Assembly (NCBI RefSeq): GCF_003172955.1
Contig: NZ_QGKR01000193.1
Coordinates: forward strand, 1-54,232
Direction of reading: 5' to 3'
Origin: Micromonospora acroterricola
GTDB lineage: Bacteria; Actinomycetota; Actinomycetes; Mycobacteriales; Micromonosporaceae
DNA length: 54,232 nucleotides
Shown one piece after another: positions 43,540 through 51,630 of this stretch. The notes below the pieces were generated by a model. That model had not been told where the DNA came from and ran no database searches. It was given only the letters and a program-made list of their open reading frames with translations. Every line of letters starts with the position of its first letter. The stretch's first letter is position 1. The translations under genes and the position numbers were made by a program.

Positions 43540-44772
43540 TCACCCGTACCGGATGATGCGACCGAGGCCCATCTTCTGCGACCCCTGAAGATTGAAGAAT
43601 CTGGGCAGATATTCCGACACCCCCCACTCCTCGGCGAGCGTGGACGAGAAGTGCGCGTCGTAACGGAAATCCCTGTTCGCCAGATCGTGGTGGGACCACA
43701 CGTTCACGACGTACTCGTCAGCTCCCAGCTCGACACACAGATCGTAGGTGTGTGCCACCACCGCCGGGGTGCTGGACGGACCGCCGAGCAGGACGTAGGC
43801 CACGACGTGGAAACCCCGGTCCTTCAACCGCCGTACGGCCTCGAGAATCGTCGAGCGGGACTGCTTCTTGCCGGCCGCCCGGAGGAACTCGTCGTCGCCG
43901 CTCTCGATGCCCATCTTCGCGACTCTGACGCCCGCCTGCCGCAGAGCGTCCAATCGCCGGGGACTCGCCTGTCGCACCGTGATCTCACATGAGAAGTGAC
44001 GACCGGAACTGCTGAACATGGGTTGGAGATCAGACAGTCTCTGCAGACTCGGGGCGATCGCGTCGCCTATCTCCACGAGTGTCGATCTGGTCTCCGACAG
44101 GTCACGCTCGATGACGGCTCGGGGCAGAAGCGACAGCCCGGTGTCTCGCCCCAGACAGAACGTGCAGGAGTGGGGACAGCCGGCAGACGTGATGAGGGTG
44201 TCGGGTGCCTGGTGCGAGTCGACGAGGTTGCGCAAGGGGGCGACAGTGACGTCGAAGCCTCCCGTGGACGTGCATCCCGCGGCGCGGCTCCGCACCACCT
44301 CGGATATCTTCGCGGAGGGCAACCCCAGCAGGATCGCGTCGAAATCCTCCCGGAAGCGCTCCGGGACCTGGTCGAAGAACGGGCCCACGCCGACGGTGAA
44401 CAGGCCGGCTTTCCGCAGGGCACCGGAGAACATGGCCGACCAATAGGCGTTACCGCTGTCGACCCAGGGAACAAGCGAGTCGCCCGCCGACACGACGACC
44501 ACGTCGGGATCCAGCCCGACAACGCGCTCGACGGTCTCGTCAACCAACGGCGACCCGAAACGCATCGCATCCACCAGGTAGCGATAGTTGCGGAAAAGGC
44601 GCTGCCATTCGATGTACGCCGCGCTGCCGGTGAAGTCGGCATTCACGAGGAGCGCCTCGTGCCCCTCGTTTCTCAGATGGGCGGCGTAGTACGCGAGCTC
44701 GAGTGGGTATCGGTCGTTGTGTGACCCGAGTGCTCGCAGATAGGGCGGTTGCAGCAGAACCACTCTCGCCAT
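43540..44772 (-). CDS. Radical SAM protein with N-terminal B12-binding-like domain
   Basis: A 410-residue protein. N-terminal Rossmann-like region (about 1-185) of the cobalamin-binding type (MARVVLLQPPYL, VVVVSAGDSLVP). It lacks the DxHxxG cobalamin-ligand motif. The radical SAM core carries the cluster motif CPHSCTFC (Cys 199, 203, 206), a GE-like KMGIESGDDEFL, and VVAYVLLGGPSST. GAGGGGG lies eight bases before the ATG. First gene of the lower-GC operon. Likely a radical C-C or methyl-transfer enzyme on the product made with the GHMP kinase; substrate unknown. Confidence 0.85.
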   Translation of the reverse strand: MARVVLLQPPYLRALGSHNDRYPLELAYYAAHLRNEGHEALLVNADFTGSAAYIEWQRLFRNYRYLVDAMRFGSPLVDETVERVVGLDPDVVVVSAGDSLVPWVDSGNAYWSAMFSGALRKAGLFTVGVGPFFDQVPERFREDFDAILLGLPSAKISEVVRSRAAGCTSTGGFDVTVAPLRNLVDSHQAPDTLITSAGCPHSCTFCLGRDTGLSLLPRAVIERDLSETRSTLVEIGDAIAPSLQRLSDLQPMFSSSGRHFSCEITVRQASPRRLDALRQAGVRVAKMGIESGDDEFLRAAGKKQSRSTILEAVRRLKDRGFHVVAYVLLGGPSSTPAVVAHTYDLCVELGADEYVVNVWSHHDLANRDFRYDAHFSSTLAEEWGVSEYLPRFFNLQGSQKMGLGRIIRYG

Positions 44773-44871
44773 GTCGTTGCCCCCTCGCCGCCCCGGGATT
44801 TTAGCAGGGGCACCGACAGATTTACATGCTTGGTTTCCTGGGTAGGTGCGCGGCATGTGAGGATGCGGCGC

Positions 44872-45921
44872 ATGCGTGCCGTGATCTTCGACGAGTTCGG
44901 TGCCCGACCCGAGGTCCGCGACGTTCCGGACCCGGCGCCCCCGCCCGGCGGCGCGATCGTCCGCGTCGAGGCGACCGGGTTGTGCCGCAGCGACTGGCAC
45001 GGTTGGCAGGGACACGATCCGGACATCCGCCTGCCGCACGTTCCCGGTCACGAGTTCTCCGGCGTCGTCGCGGCGGTCGGCGCCGACGTGGGCGGCTGGC
45101 GGCCCGGCGACCGGGTCACGGCGCCGTTCGTCTGCGCCTGCGGGCAGTGCCCCGCCTGCCTCGCCGGCGACCAGCAGGTGTGCGAGCGGCAGACGCAGCC
45201 CGGCTTCACACACTGGGGATCGTTCGCCGAGTACGTGGCGGTGCGCAACGCCGACGTCAACCTGGTCCGGCTGCCGGACGAGTTGGACCACCCGGCCGCG
45301 GCAGCCCTCGGTTGCCGCTTCGCCACCGCGTTCCGGGCCGTGGTCGGCCAGGGACGGGTCGCCGCCGGCGAGTGGGTCGCGGTGCAGGGCTGCGGCGGCG
45401 TGGGCCTTTCGGCGGTGATGATCGCCGCGGCCTGTGGCGCGCAGGTGGTGGCGGTCGACGTCGCGCCCGGCGCGCTCGAGCTGGCGAGGAGTCTGGGGGC
45501 CACGGTGTGCCTGGACGGAAGCGCCCTGGGCGGGCCGGAGGCGGTGGCCGCGGCAGTCCGGGAGGCGACCGGGGGCGGCGCCCACCTGTCCCTCGACGCG
45601 TTGGGCAGTTCCGCCACCTGCACCGCGTCCATCGAGAGCCTGCGGCGGCGCGGACGGCACGTGCAGGTCGGTCTCCTCCCCGCCGCGCAGGGCCGGCCAG
45701 CCCTGCCGATGGATCTCGTCATCGCGTTCGAGCTGGAGCTGCGGGGAAGTCACGGCATGGCCGCGCACGCCTATCCCGAGCTGCTGCGGCTGGTGACCGC
45801 CGGCGTCCTACGCCCCGCCGAGCTCGTCACACGCACCATCGCCCTCGCCGAGGCGCCCGACGCGCTGTCCAGCATGGACGGACCGGCCCTCGGCGGAATG
45901 TGCCTGATCCAGCCGCGTTGA
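44872..45921 (+). CDS. Zinc-dependent alcohol dehydrogenase (MDR family)
   Basis: A 349-residue medium-chain dehydrogenase. Catalytic zinc ligands: Cys in CRSDWHGW and His/Glu in PGHEFSG. Structural zinc cluster: CACGQCPACLAGDQQVC. The Rossmann motif is GCGGVGLSAV. Oxidises an alcohol with NAD(P)+; the substrate is not evident. ATG 44872 is preferred (GAGG nine bases upstream); an ATG three codons earlier is possible. Divergent from the radical SAM operon, with normal high GC, so it marks the right edge of the lower-GC block. Confidence 0.88.
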   Translation: MRAVIFDEFGARPEVRDVPDPAPPPGGAIVRVEATGLCRSDWHGWQGHDPDIRLPHVPGHEFSGVVAAVGADVGGWRPGDRVTAPFVCACGQCPACLAGDQQVCERQTQPGFTHWGSFAEYVAVRNADVNLVRLPDELDHPAAAALGCRFATAFRAVVGQGRVAAGEWVAVQGCGGVGLSAVMIAAACGAQVVAVDVAPGALELARSLGATVCLDGSALGGPEAVAAAVREATGGGAHLSLDALGSSATCTASIESLRRRGRHVQVGLLPAAQGRPALPMDLVIAFELELRGSHGMAAHAYPELLRLVTAGVLRPAELVTRTIALAEAPDALSSMDGPALGGMCLIQPR

Positions 45922-45993
45922 CCACCGTGGGGACGGCGAGCGGCGTCTCCCGACGCTGGCGGTGCCGGAGCGGGGGCGGCGGACGGGCATCGG

Positions 45994-47661
45994 CTACGAC
46001 GACGCGGGCATCGCCGCGCTGGGACGGCCCTCGTTCCCGCTGCGGTCCAGCGCGGACACGCAGTAGGTGAGCGGGGCGCTGGCCGGTGCCGCGCGGTCGA
46101 CCCAGCCCGTTCCCCGGGCGGTGCCGACCAGTCGGGCGGCGTCGCCGTCGACGCGGTAGACGGCGAAGCTCGTGGCCCCTTCCCCGCGCCAGGTCAGCGC
46201 CACCTCGCCAGCGTCCGTACGCCGGACGCCGGTGACCTCGGGCGCTGCCGGCGGCGCCGCGGGTAGCTGCGCCATCGCGGGCACCAGCGCGGGGCTGGCG
46301 TAGTGGGCCCTGCTGTACCGGCTCACCGCGCCAAGCTTGTCGGCGCGTACCTGCCGGGCGCTGAAGTGCACGCTCCCGCTCACCCCGTACCGGCGGTTGA
46401 GGGCCAGTTGGCGGTCCAGCTCGGCCGGGTTGCGCCAGGCGCCCGACTCGCCGACCCGATAGTCGGCCTGCCCGATGTAGAGCTGCACCCGGGTGCCCTT
46501 CACCGTGGCCGCCCACCACGGCAGGAGCTTCGCGTAGTCGGCCTTGCCGAACCCGATGTGCCAGTAGAGCTGCGGCACCACGTAGTCCAGCCACTGCTTC
46601 CGTACCCAGAGTCGGGTGTCGGCGTAGATGTCGTCGTAGCTCTGCAACCCGGCCGTCGCGGAGCCGGCCGGGTCGGTGCGCTCGTTGCGCCAGATGCCGA
46701 ACGGGCTGATGCCGAACTTCACCCACGGCTTGATGGCCTTGATCCGCTCGCTCATCTCCCGGACGAGCGTGTTCACGTTGTCGCGGCGCCAGGCGTCCCG
46801 GTCCGCGAATCCCCGGCCGTGACGGGCGAACGCCGCGCCGTCCGGGAAGTCCTGTCCGGCCTCGGGGTACGGGTAGAAGAAGTCGTCGAAGTGCACCCCG
46901 TCGACGTCGTACCGCTGGACCGCCTCCAGCATCGAGTCCTCGACGAAGGTGCGTGCCTCGGGGATGCCGGGGTTGAAGTAGAGGCGGCTGCCGGGCTTGT
47001 CGGCGCTGGGGTAGGTCACCACCCAGTCGCGGTGCCGCCGCAGCGGGTGCGTCGGCGCGAGCTGGTCCAGCTTCGGGCCCGGCCCGCCCACCGTGGCCGG
47101 CTGCCCACCGCGGTACGGGTTGAACCAGGCGTGGAACTCGAGGTTCCGGGCGTGCGCCTCGGCGACCATGAACGCCATCGGGTCCCAGCCCGGATCGCGT
47201 CCGTCGCGGCGTCCGGTCAGCCACTCCGACCAGGGCGCGTAGCTGGACGGCCAGAGCGCGTCGCCGCTCGGCCGCACGTGCACGAAGACCGCGTTGTGGT
47301 TGCGCCGTACGGCAAGGTCGAGCCAGCCCCGGAACTCCGCCCGCGCGGCGTCCGCCGGGAGTCCACGCCGGCTCGGCCAGTCGATGTTGTTCACGGTCGT
47401 GATCCACATGCCACGCAGCTCACGTGGCGCTCGGACCGGCAGGCCGGCGCAGGTGGGGTCTCCGCCCGCCGGGTCGGCCTCGGGCACCGCGTTCAGGGCG
47501 GCGGCGCCGCCCGGCCGCCCCGCACCGCCGCCGTCGTCGACCCGGTCCAACAGCGACCAGGCGCCGACCCCGACGGCCATGGCGAACGTGGCGATCACGG
47601 CGACGAACGCGCGGACACGGCGGCGGTGAGCGGAGACGGCGGGCGGGGCGGTGGCGGGCAT
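45994..47661 (-). CDS. GHL10-type family 10-like glycosylhydrolase, membrane-anchored or secreted
   Basis: A 555-residue protein with a Lys/Arg-rich N-terminus and a hydrophobic segment (about 17-40) acting as signal or anchor. The TIM-barrel core of the GHL10 (DUF187) family starts at LRGMWITTVNNIDWPS and contains FHAWFNPYR, VDGVHFDDFFYPYP and VKFGISPFGIWRN. A C-terminal fibronectin-III-like domain follows (about 465-550). Related proteins cleave peptidoglycan-like or other surface glycans. The substrate is not established from sequence. Confidence 0.85.
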   Translation of the reverse strand: MPATAPPAVSAHRRRVRAFVAVIATFAMAVGVGAWSLLDRVDDGGGAGRPGGAAALNAVPEADPAGGDPTCAGLPVRAPRELRGMWITTVNNIDWPSRRGLPADAARAEFRGWLDLAVRRNHNAVFVHVRPSGDALWPSSYAPWSEWLTGRRDGRDPGWDPMAFMVAEAHARNLEFHAWFNPYRGGQPATVGGPGPKLDQLAPTHPLRRHRDWVVTYPSADKPGSRLYFNPGIPEARTFVEDSMLEAVQRYDVDGVHFDDFFYPYPEAGQDFPDGAAFARHGRGFADRDAWRRDNVNTLVREMSERIKAIKPWVKFGISPFGIWRNERTDPAGSATAGLQSYDDIYADTRLWVRKQWLDYVVPQLYWHIGFGKADYAKLLPWWAATVKGTRVQLYIGQADYRVGESGAWRNPAELDRQLALNRRYGVSGSVHFSARQVRADKLGAVSRYSRAHYASPALVPAMAQLPAAPPAAPEVTGVRRTDAGEVALTWRGEGATSFAVYRVDGDAARLVGTARGTGWVDRAAPASAPLTYCVSALDRSGNEGRPSAAMPASS

Positions 47662-47736
47662 TGCCCCAGTCTGCCCAGTACCACCGGCCGACTGATACCA
47701 GATGACCCGCTTTTTAACGATCAGCTAAGGACCGCC

Positions 47737-47781
47737 CGCCGGGCCTCGACGCCGCGTCACGACGGGTGTCGAGGCCCGGCG
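47737..47781 (-). terminator. Terminator of the chitinase gene, 14-bp perfect stem
   Basis: CGCCGGGCCTCGAC (47737-47750) pairs with 47768-47781. The 17-base loop holds a further CGTC/GACG pair. It directly follows the chitinase stop on the minus strand. Confidence 0.7.
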
Positions 47782-47786
47782 TCACG

Positions 47787-48677
47787 TCAGCAGTAGAGGT
47801 TGGCCCCGGCGGACACGCCGAGGATGCCGACGAACTGCTGGTACCTGGTGACGCGGCTCTGCACCTGGGCGGGGTTCCCGCCGTTGCACTCGATCGAGCC
47901 GTTGATGCTGCGGATGGTCTGGCCGAACCCGGCGCCGTTGACCATCGCGTTGTGCGGGGTCATGGTGCCCGGCCCGTTCTGGGTCATCCAGTACCAGATG
48001 GCGGTCTTCCAGGCCACCGCGGCGTCCGTCTGCACCAGCCAGGGGTTGGTCAGCAGCGGCAGCCCGAGGGCGTTCCCCGCGGCGTTGTAGTTGAAGTTCC
48101 AGCTCAGCTGGATGGGCCCACGCCCGTAGTAGGCGGCCTGCCCGGCGGGGCAGCCGTACGGCTGGCCGCTGTCGCAGTAGTGCGGGTAGTTCGCGGTGTT
48201 CTGCTCCACGATGTGGACGAGTCCGCCCGTCTCGTGGTGCACGTTCGCCAGGAACGCCGCGGCCTCCTGGCGCTGGACGGTGGCGCTGCCGGTCCGGGTG
48301 AAGGCCGGGTAGGCGTTGAGCGCGGCGACGAGCCCGGAGTACGTGTAGAAGGAGTTGCGGCCCGGGAACATCTGGTTGAACTGGGCTTCGCTGACCACGA
48401 AGCTGCCCGGGTTGGTCGGGGGCGGCGTGGTGCCGCCACAGGCGCCGAGGTCCTGCCACACGCCGGTGGTGCCGGGCGGCGCCTCGTTCTGGGTCCACCA
48501 CTTCGCCTGGTAGTTACGGCCGTTGTGGGAGACCTGAGCGCCTCCGGTGTAGACGGCCGAGGATTGCCACGACGCCGAGCAGGCCGCGGCCGACGCGGGG
48601 GTCGACGGGATGACCGCCACCAGCCCGCTGACGGCGACCAGTGCCGCGAACGCGACCAGGGCGCGCAGTCTCGACAT
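47787..48677 (-). CDS. Secreted GH19 chitinase with N-terminal CBM5/12
   Basis: A 296-residue exported enzyme. Signal peptide about 1-31 (ASAAA); chitin-binding CBM5/12 about 33-78 (YTGGAQVSHNGRNYQAKWWTQNEAPG-like pattern); Pro/Thr linker; GH19 domain about 92-296 with catalytic Glu in HHETGG (about 148), YYGRGPIQLSWNFNY and a terminal Cys. It cleaves chitin with inversion. AAGGAG lies eight bases before the ATG at 48677. Direct repeats in the leader may be a regulator site. Confidence 0.93.
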   Translation of the reverse strand: MSRLRALVAFAALVAVSGLVAVIPSTPASAAACSASWQSSAVYTGGAQVSHNGRNYQAKWWTQNEAPPGTTGVWQDLGACGGTTPPPTNPGSFVVSEAQFNQMFPGRNSFYTYSGLVAALNAYPAFTRTGSATVQRQEAAAFLANVHHETGGLVHIVEQNTANYPHYCDSGQPYGCPAGQAAYYGRGPIQLSWNFNYNAAGNALGLPLLTNPWLVQTDAAVAWKTAIWYWMTQNGPGTMTPHNAMVNGAGFGQTIRSINGSIECNGGNPAQVQSRVTRYQQFVGILGVSAGANLYC

Positions 48678-48737
48678 GGGATCACTCCTTCCTGGGAAAC
48701 GACTGGCCGACGATCCGGCCAGACATCGATGGGAGTG

Positions 48738-48757
48738 ACTGTACACGTACTGTTCAC
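48738..48757 (-). promoter_or_regulatory. Direct repeats in the chitinase/monooxygenase intergenic region
   Basis: ACTGTACAC (48738-48746) and ACTGTTCAC (48749-48757) form a two-copy repeat at 11-bp phase in an AT-rich stretch, about 60-80 bases upstream of the chitinase and 45-65 bases before the divergent monooxygenase gene. Short direct repeats are common in actinomycete chitinase promoters. Inferred site. Confidence 0.4.
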
Positions 48758-48802
48758 AATCTTTACTATTGGGCCGGGGCGCCGTCTGGGTAGCCTGAGG
48801 GC

Positions 48803-49135
48803 ATGATCTTCATTACCGCCAAGTTCCGCGTACTCCCCGAGGACGCCGACCGGTGGCCGCAGATCGCCGCCGAGTTCACCCGGGCGACCCGGGCCGAGGC
48901 GGGCTGCCTGTGGTTCGACTGGTCCCGCAGCCTGGACGACCCGACCGAGTACGTGCTGGTCGAGGCATTCCGCGACGACGAGGCTGGCGCGGCGCACGTG
49001 GGGTCCGCCCACTTCCGCAAGGCCCAGGAGGACCTGCCGCCACACCTGGCCGAGACGCCGCGCATCGTGAACGCCACCGTGCCGCAGCAGGACTGGTCGC
49101 TCCTCGGCGAGATGGCCGTCTCCGAAGGCAGCTGA
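48803..49135 (+). CDS. ABM-domain quinol/antibiotic-biosynthesis monooxygenase
   Basis: A 110-residue dimeric alpha+beta-barrel protein: MIFITAKFRVLPEDADRW, TRAEAGCLWFDWSRSLDDP and YVLVEAFRDDEAGAAHVGSAHF, the YgiN/ABM pattern. Members oxidise quinols or polycyclic compounds without cofactors, or serve as small stress proteins. It is divergent from the chitinase gene with no clear operon partner. Family is firm; substrate unknown. Confidence 0.88.
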   Translation: MIFITAKFRVLPEDADRWPQIAAEFTRATRAEAGCLWFDWSRSLDDPTEYVLVEAFRDDEAGAAHVGSAHFRKAQEDLPPHLAETPRIVNATVPQQDWSLLGEMAVSEGS

Positions 49136-49329
49136 CCGACATCGCCCCGCCGGCCCACCGGGAACGTCGGCGCCGCCCGGCGTCTCATGCCCGACGTGCG
49201 ATACCACCTGATCACGACCGGACGGGGCGGAGCGCCTAGCCGCGGCGCCGACCGATGGCCTGGTGGGGCCGCGTGGAGGTCACCGACGAGGACGCCCTCT
49301 GCCGCCAGGGCTCACGCGCGAGTGACGCG

Positions 49330-49363
49330 CGGGCGGCCCGGCCGTTCCCGGCCGGGCCGCCCG
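49330..49363 (-). terminator. Terminator of the serine protease gene
   Basis: CGGGCGGCCCGGCC (49330-49343) pairs perfectly with 49350-49363 around a six-base loop, 14 bases past the protease stop on the minus strand. Confidence 0.7.
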
Positions 49364-49376
49364 ATCGGTCGTACGG

Positions 49377-50213
<837 letters not shown>

Positions 50214-50295
50214 TCAAGATTGCGGCAATCATATTGAGATCAATAGATTCGCTGCGACATCCTCTCTGGGTCGTACCACCCGCGCTATGGAACGC

Positions 50296-50332
50296 GAGCG
50301 GCGCGTCGCGGAGGCTCCGCGACGCGCCGCTC
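50296..50332 (-). terminator. Terminator of the LacI-type gene, 17-bp perfect stem
   Basis: Arms at 50296-50312 and 50316-50332 are exact reverse complements with a three-base loop, 24 bases past the LacI stop on the minus strand. Confidence 0.7.
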
Positions 50333-50356
50333 CGGTTCTTCGAACGCGCTCGCGCG

Positions 50357-51373
50357 TCACCCGCCCGTTGTGCCGGTGCTCTCCCGTCGGATGAGCCGGA
50401 ACGGCGTCTGCACGGTCAGCGGCGCCGCGACCTCCGCGCCCTCGATGCGGGCGACGAGGCGGCGCACCGCGAGGCGGCCGATCGCCTCCTTGTCGGGGGC
50501 GATCGTGGTGAGGGTCGGGCTGCTGAACCGCCCCTCCTCGATGTTGTCGATCCCGATCACCGCGACGTCGTCCGGCACCCGGTGACCGGCCTCGGTCAAC
50601 GCCCGCAGCGCGCCGATGGCGACCAGGTCGTTGTAGCCGAACACCGCGTCCGGGGGGTCGCCGAGCGCGAGCAGGTCACGCATCGCCCGCCTGCCGTCGA
50701 GTCGACCGAACGCGTCGGTGCGGGCCACCAGCCGCGGGCGGTACGGCAGGCCGGCCGCGGCCAGGGCCTCCCGGTAGCCGCGTACGCGCAGGTGCGCCGA
50801 CTGCCGGTCACCACCGGGGGTGGCGCCGATGAACGCGATCCGGCGGCGGCCGGTCGCCACGAGGTGCTGGATCGCCGCGTGACTGGCGGCCACGTTGTCG
50901 ATGGCGATGTGATCGTGCGGCACGTCGTACACGCCCTCGCCGATCAGCACGAGCGGACTGTCGGCGGTGCGGGCGAGCACCTCGTCGCGGCCGATCCGCA
51001 CCGGACTGAAGATCAGGCCGTCGATGATGCGCCGCTGGGAGCCGTCGAGGAGCGCCAGCTCGGCCTCCCGGTCCGCGGCGGTGTTCTCCATCACCAGCGT
51101 GTAGCCGAGCCCGACGGCCTCCCGGATGGCGATCTCGGCCAGCTCGGCGAAGTAGGGATTGTTCAGTTCCGGGATGGCCAGGGCGATCAGGCCGGTACGC
51201 CCCCGACGGAGGTGCCGGGCGCCGAGGTTCGGGCTGTATCCGAGTTCGTCGATCGCCTGCTGCACGCGCTGCCGGGTCCGCTCCCCCACCGGTCGGTACC
51301 CGTTGACGACGTTCGAGACCGTGGCCAGCGACACGCCGGCACGTTCGGCTATGTCCTTCAGGCTGACGCCCAT
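50357..51373 (-). CDS. LacI-family sugar-responsive repressor
   Basis: A 338-residue repressor. N-terminal HTH: SLKDIAERAGVSLATVSNVVNG, then the hinge helix with GARHLRRGRTGLIALAIP. The C-terminal periplasmic-binding-like domain includes DGLIFSPVRIG and PDAVFGYNDLVAIGAL. ATG 51373 is chosen for GGAGGG eight bases upstream and the family-standard N-terminus. It diverges from the GH2 gene, and a 24-bp perfect palindrome with CG centre lies between the two. It probably represses the GH2 gene and itself until a sugar binds. Confidence 0.92.
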   Translation of the reverse strand: MGVSLKDIAERAGVSLATVSNVVNGYRPVGERTRQRVQQAIDELGYSPNLGARHLRRGRTGLIALAIPELNNPYFAELAEIAIREAVGLGYTLVMENTAADREAELALLDGSQRRIIDGLIFSPVRIGRDEVLARTADSPLVLIGEGVYDVPHDHIAIDNVAASHAAIQHLVATGRRRIAFIGATPGGDRQSAHLRVRGYREALAAAGLPYRPRLVARTDAFGRLDGRRAMRDLLALGDPPDAVFGYNDLVAIGALRALTEAGHRVPDDVAVIGIDNIEEGRFSSPTLTTIAPDKEAIGRLAVRRLVARIEGAEVAAPLTVQTPFRLIRRESTGTTGG

Positions 51374-51447
51374 CCACCGACCCTCCGCGAATCCGACTGG
51401 CGAACCGGAAAGACATTGACCAACAAGGATTGACGGAACGCACGCCA

Positions 51448-51471
51448 CACCTCTATAACGTTATAGAGGTG
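51448..51471. promoter_or_regulatory. LacI-type operator, 24-bp perfect palindrome
   Basis: The core CCTCTATAACGTTATAGAGG (51450-51469) is perfectly symmetric, and the symmetry extends two bases on each side. The AACGTT centre is the classic LacI-family signature. It lies between the divergent LacI and GH2 genes. Confidence 0.8.
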
Positions 51472-51630
51472 GTGATGGATGTCAATATAAGCACCATCCT
51501 TGGCCCGTGGAAATCCCACCGACATCCGTCGATGACGCCCGTCCCTCGTCGAGTGACCACCCGATGCCCACCGCCAGCGCGCTTCGGGCCCGGCTGCACC
51601 GCCCGCGGCGACTCGTCCCCCGGAGACGGC

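Noticed and set aside
49136..49376. Short open frames between the monooxygenase and protease genes
   Set aside because: No ribosome site, no family motifs and inconsistent codon bias. Only the protease terminator is supported there.
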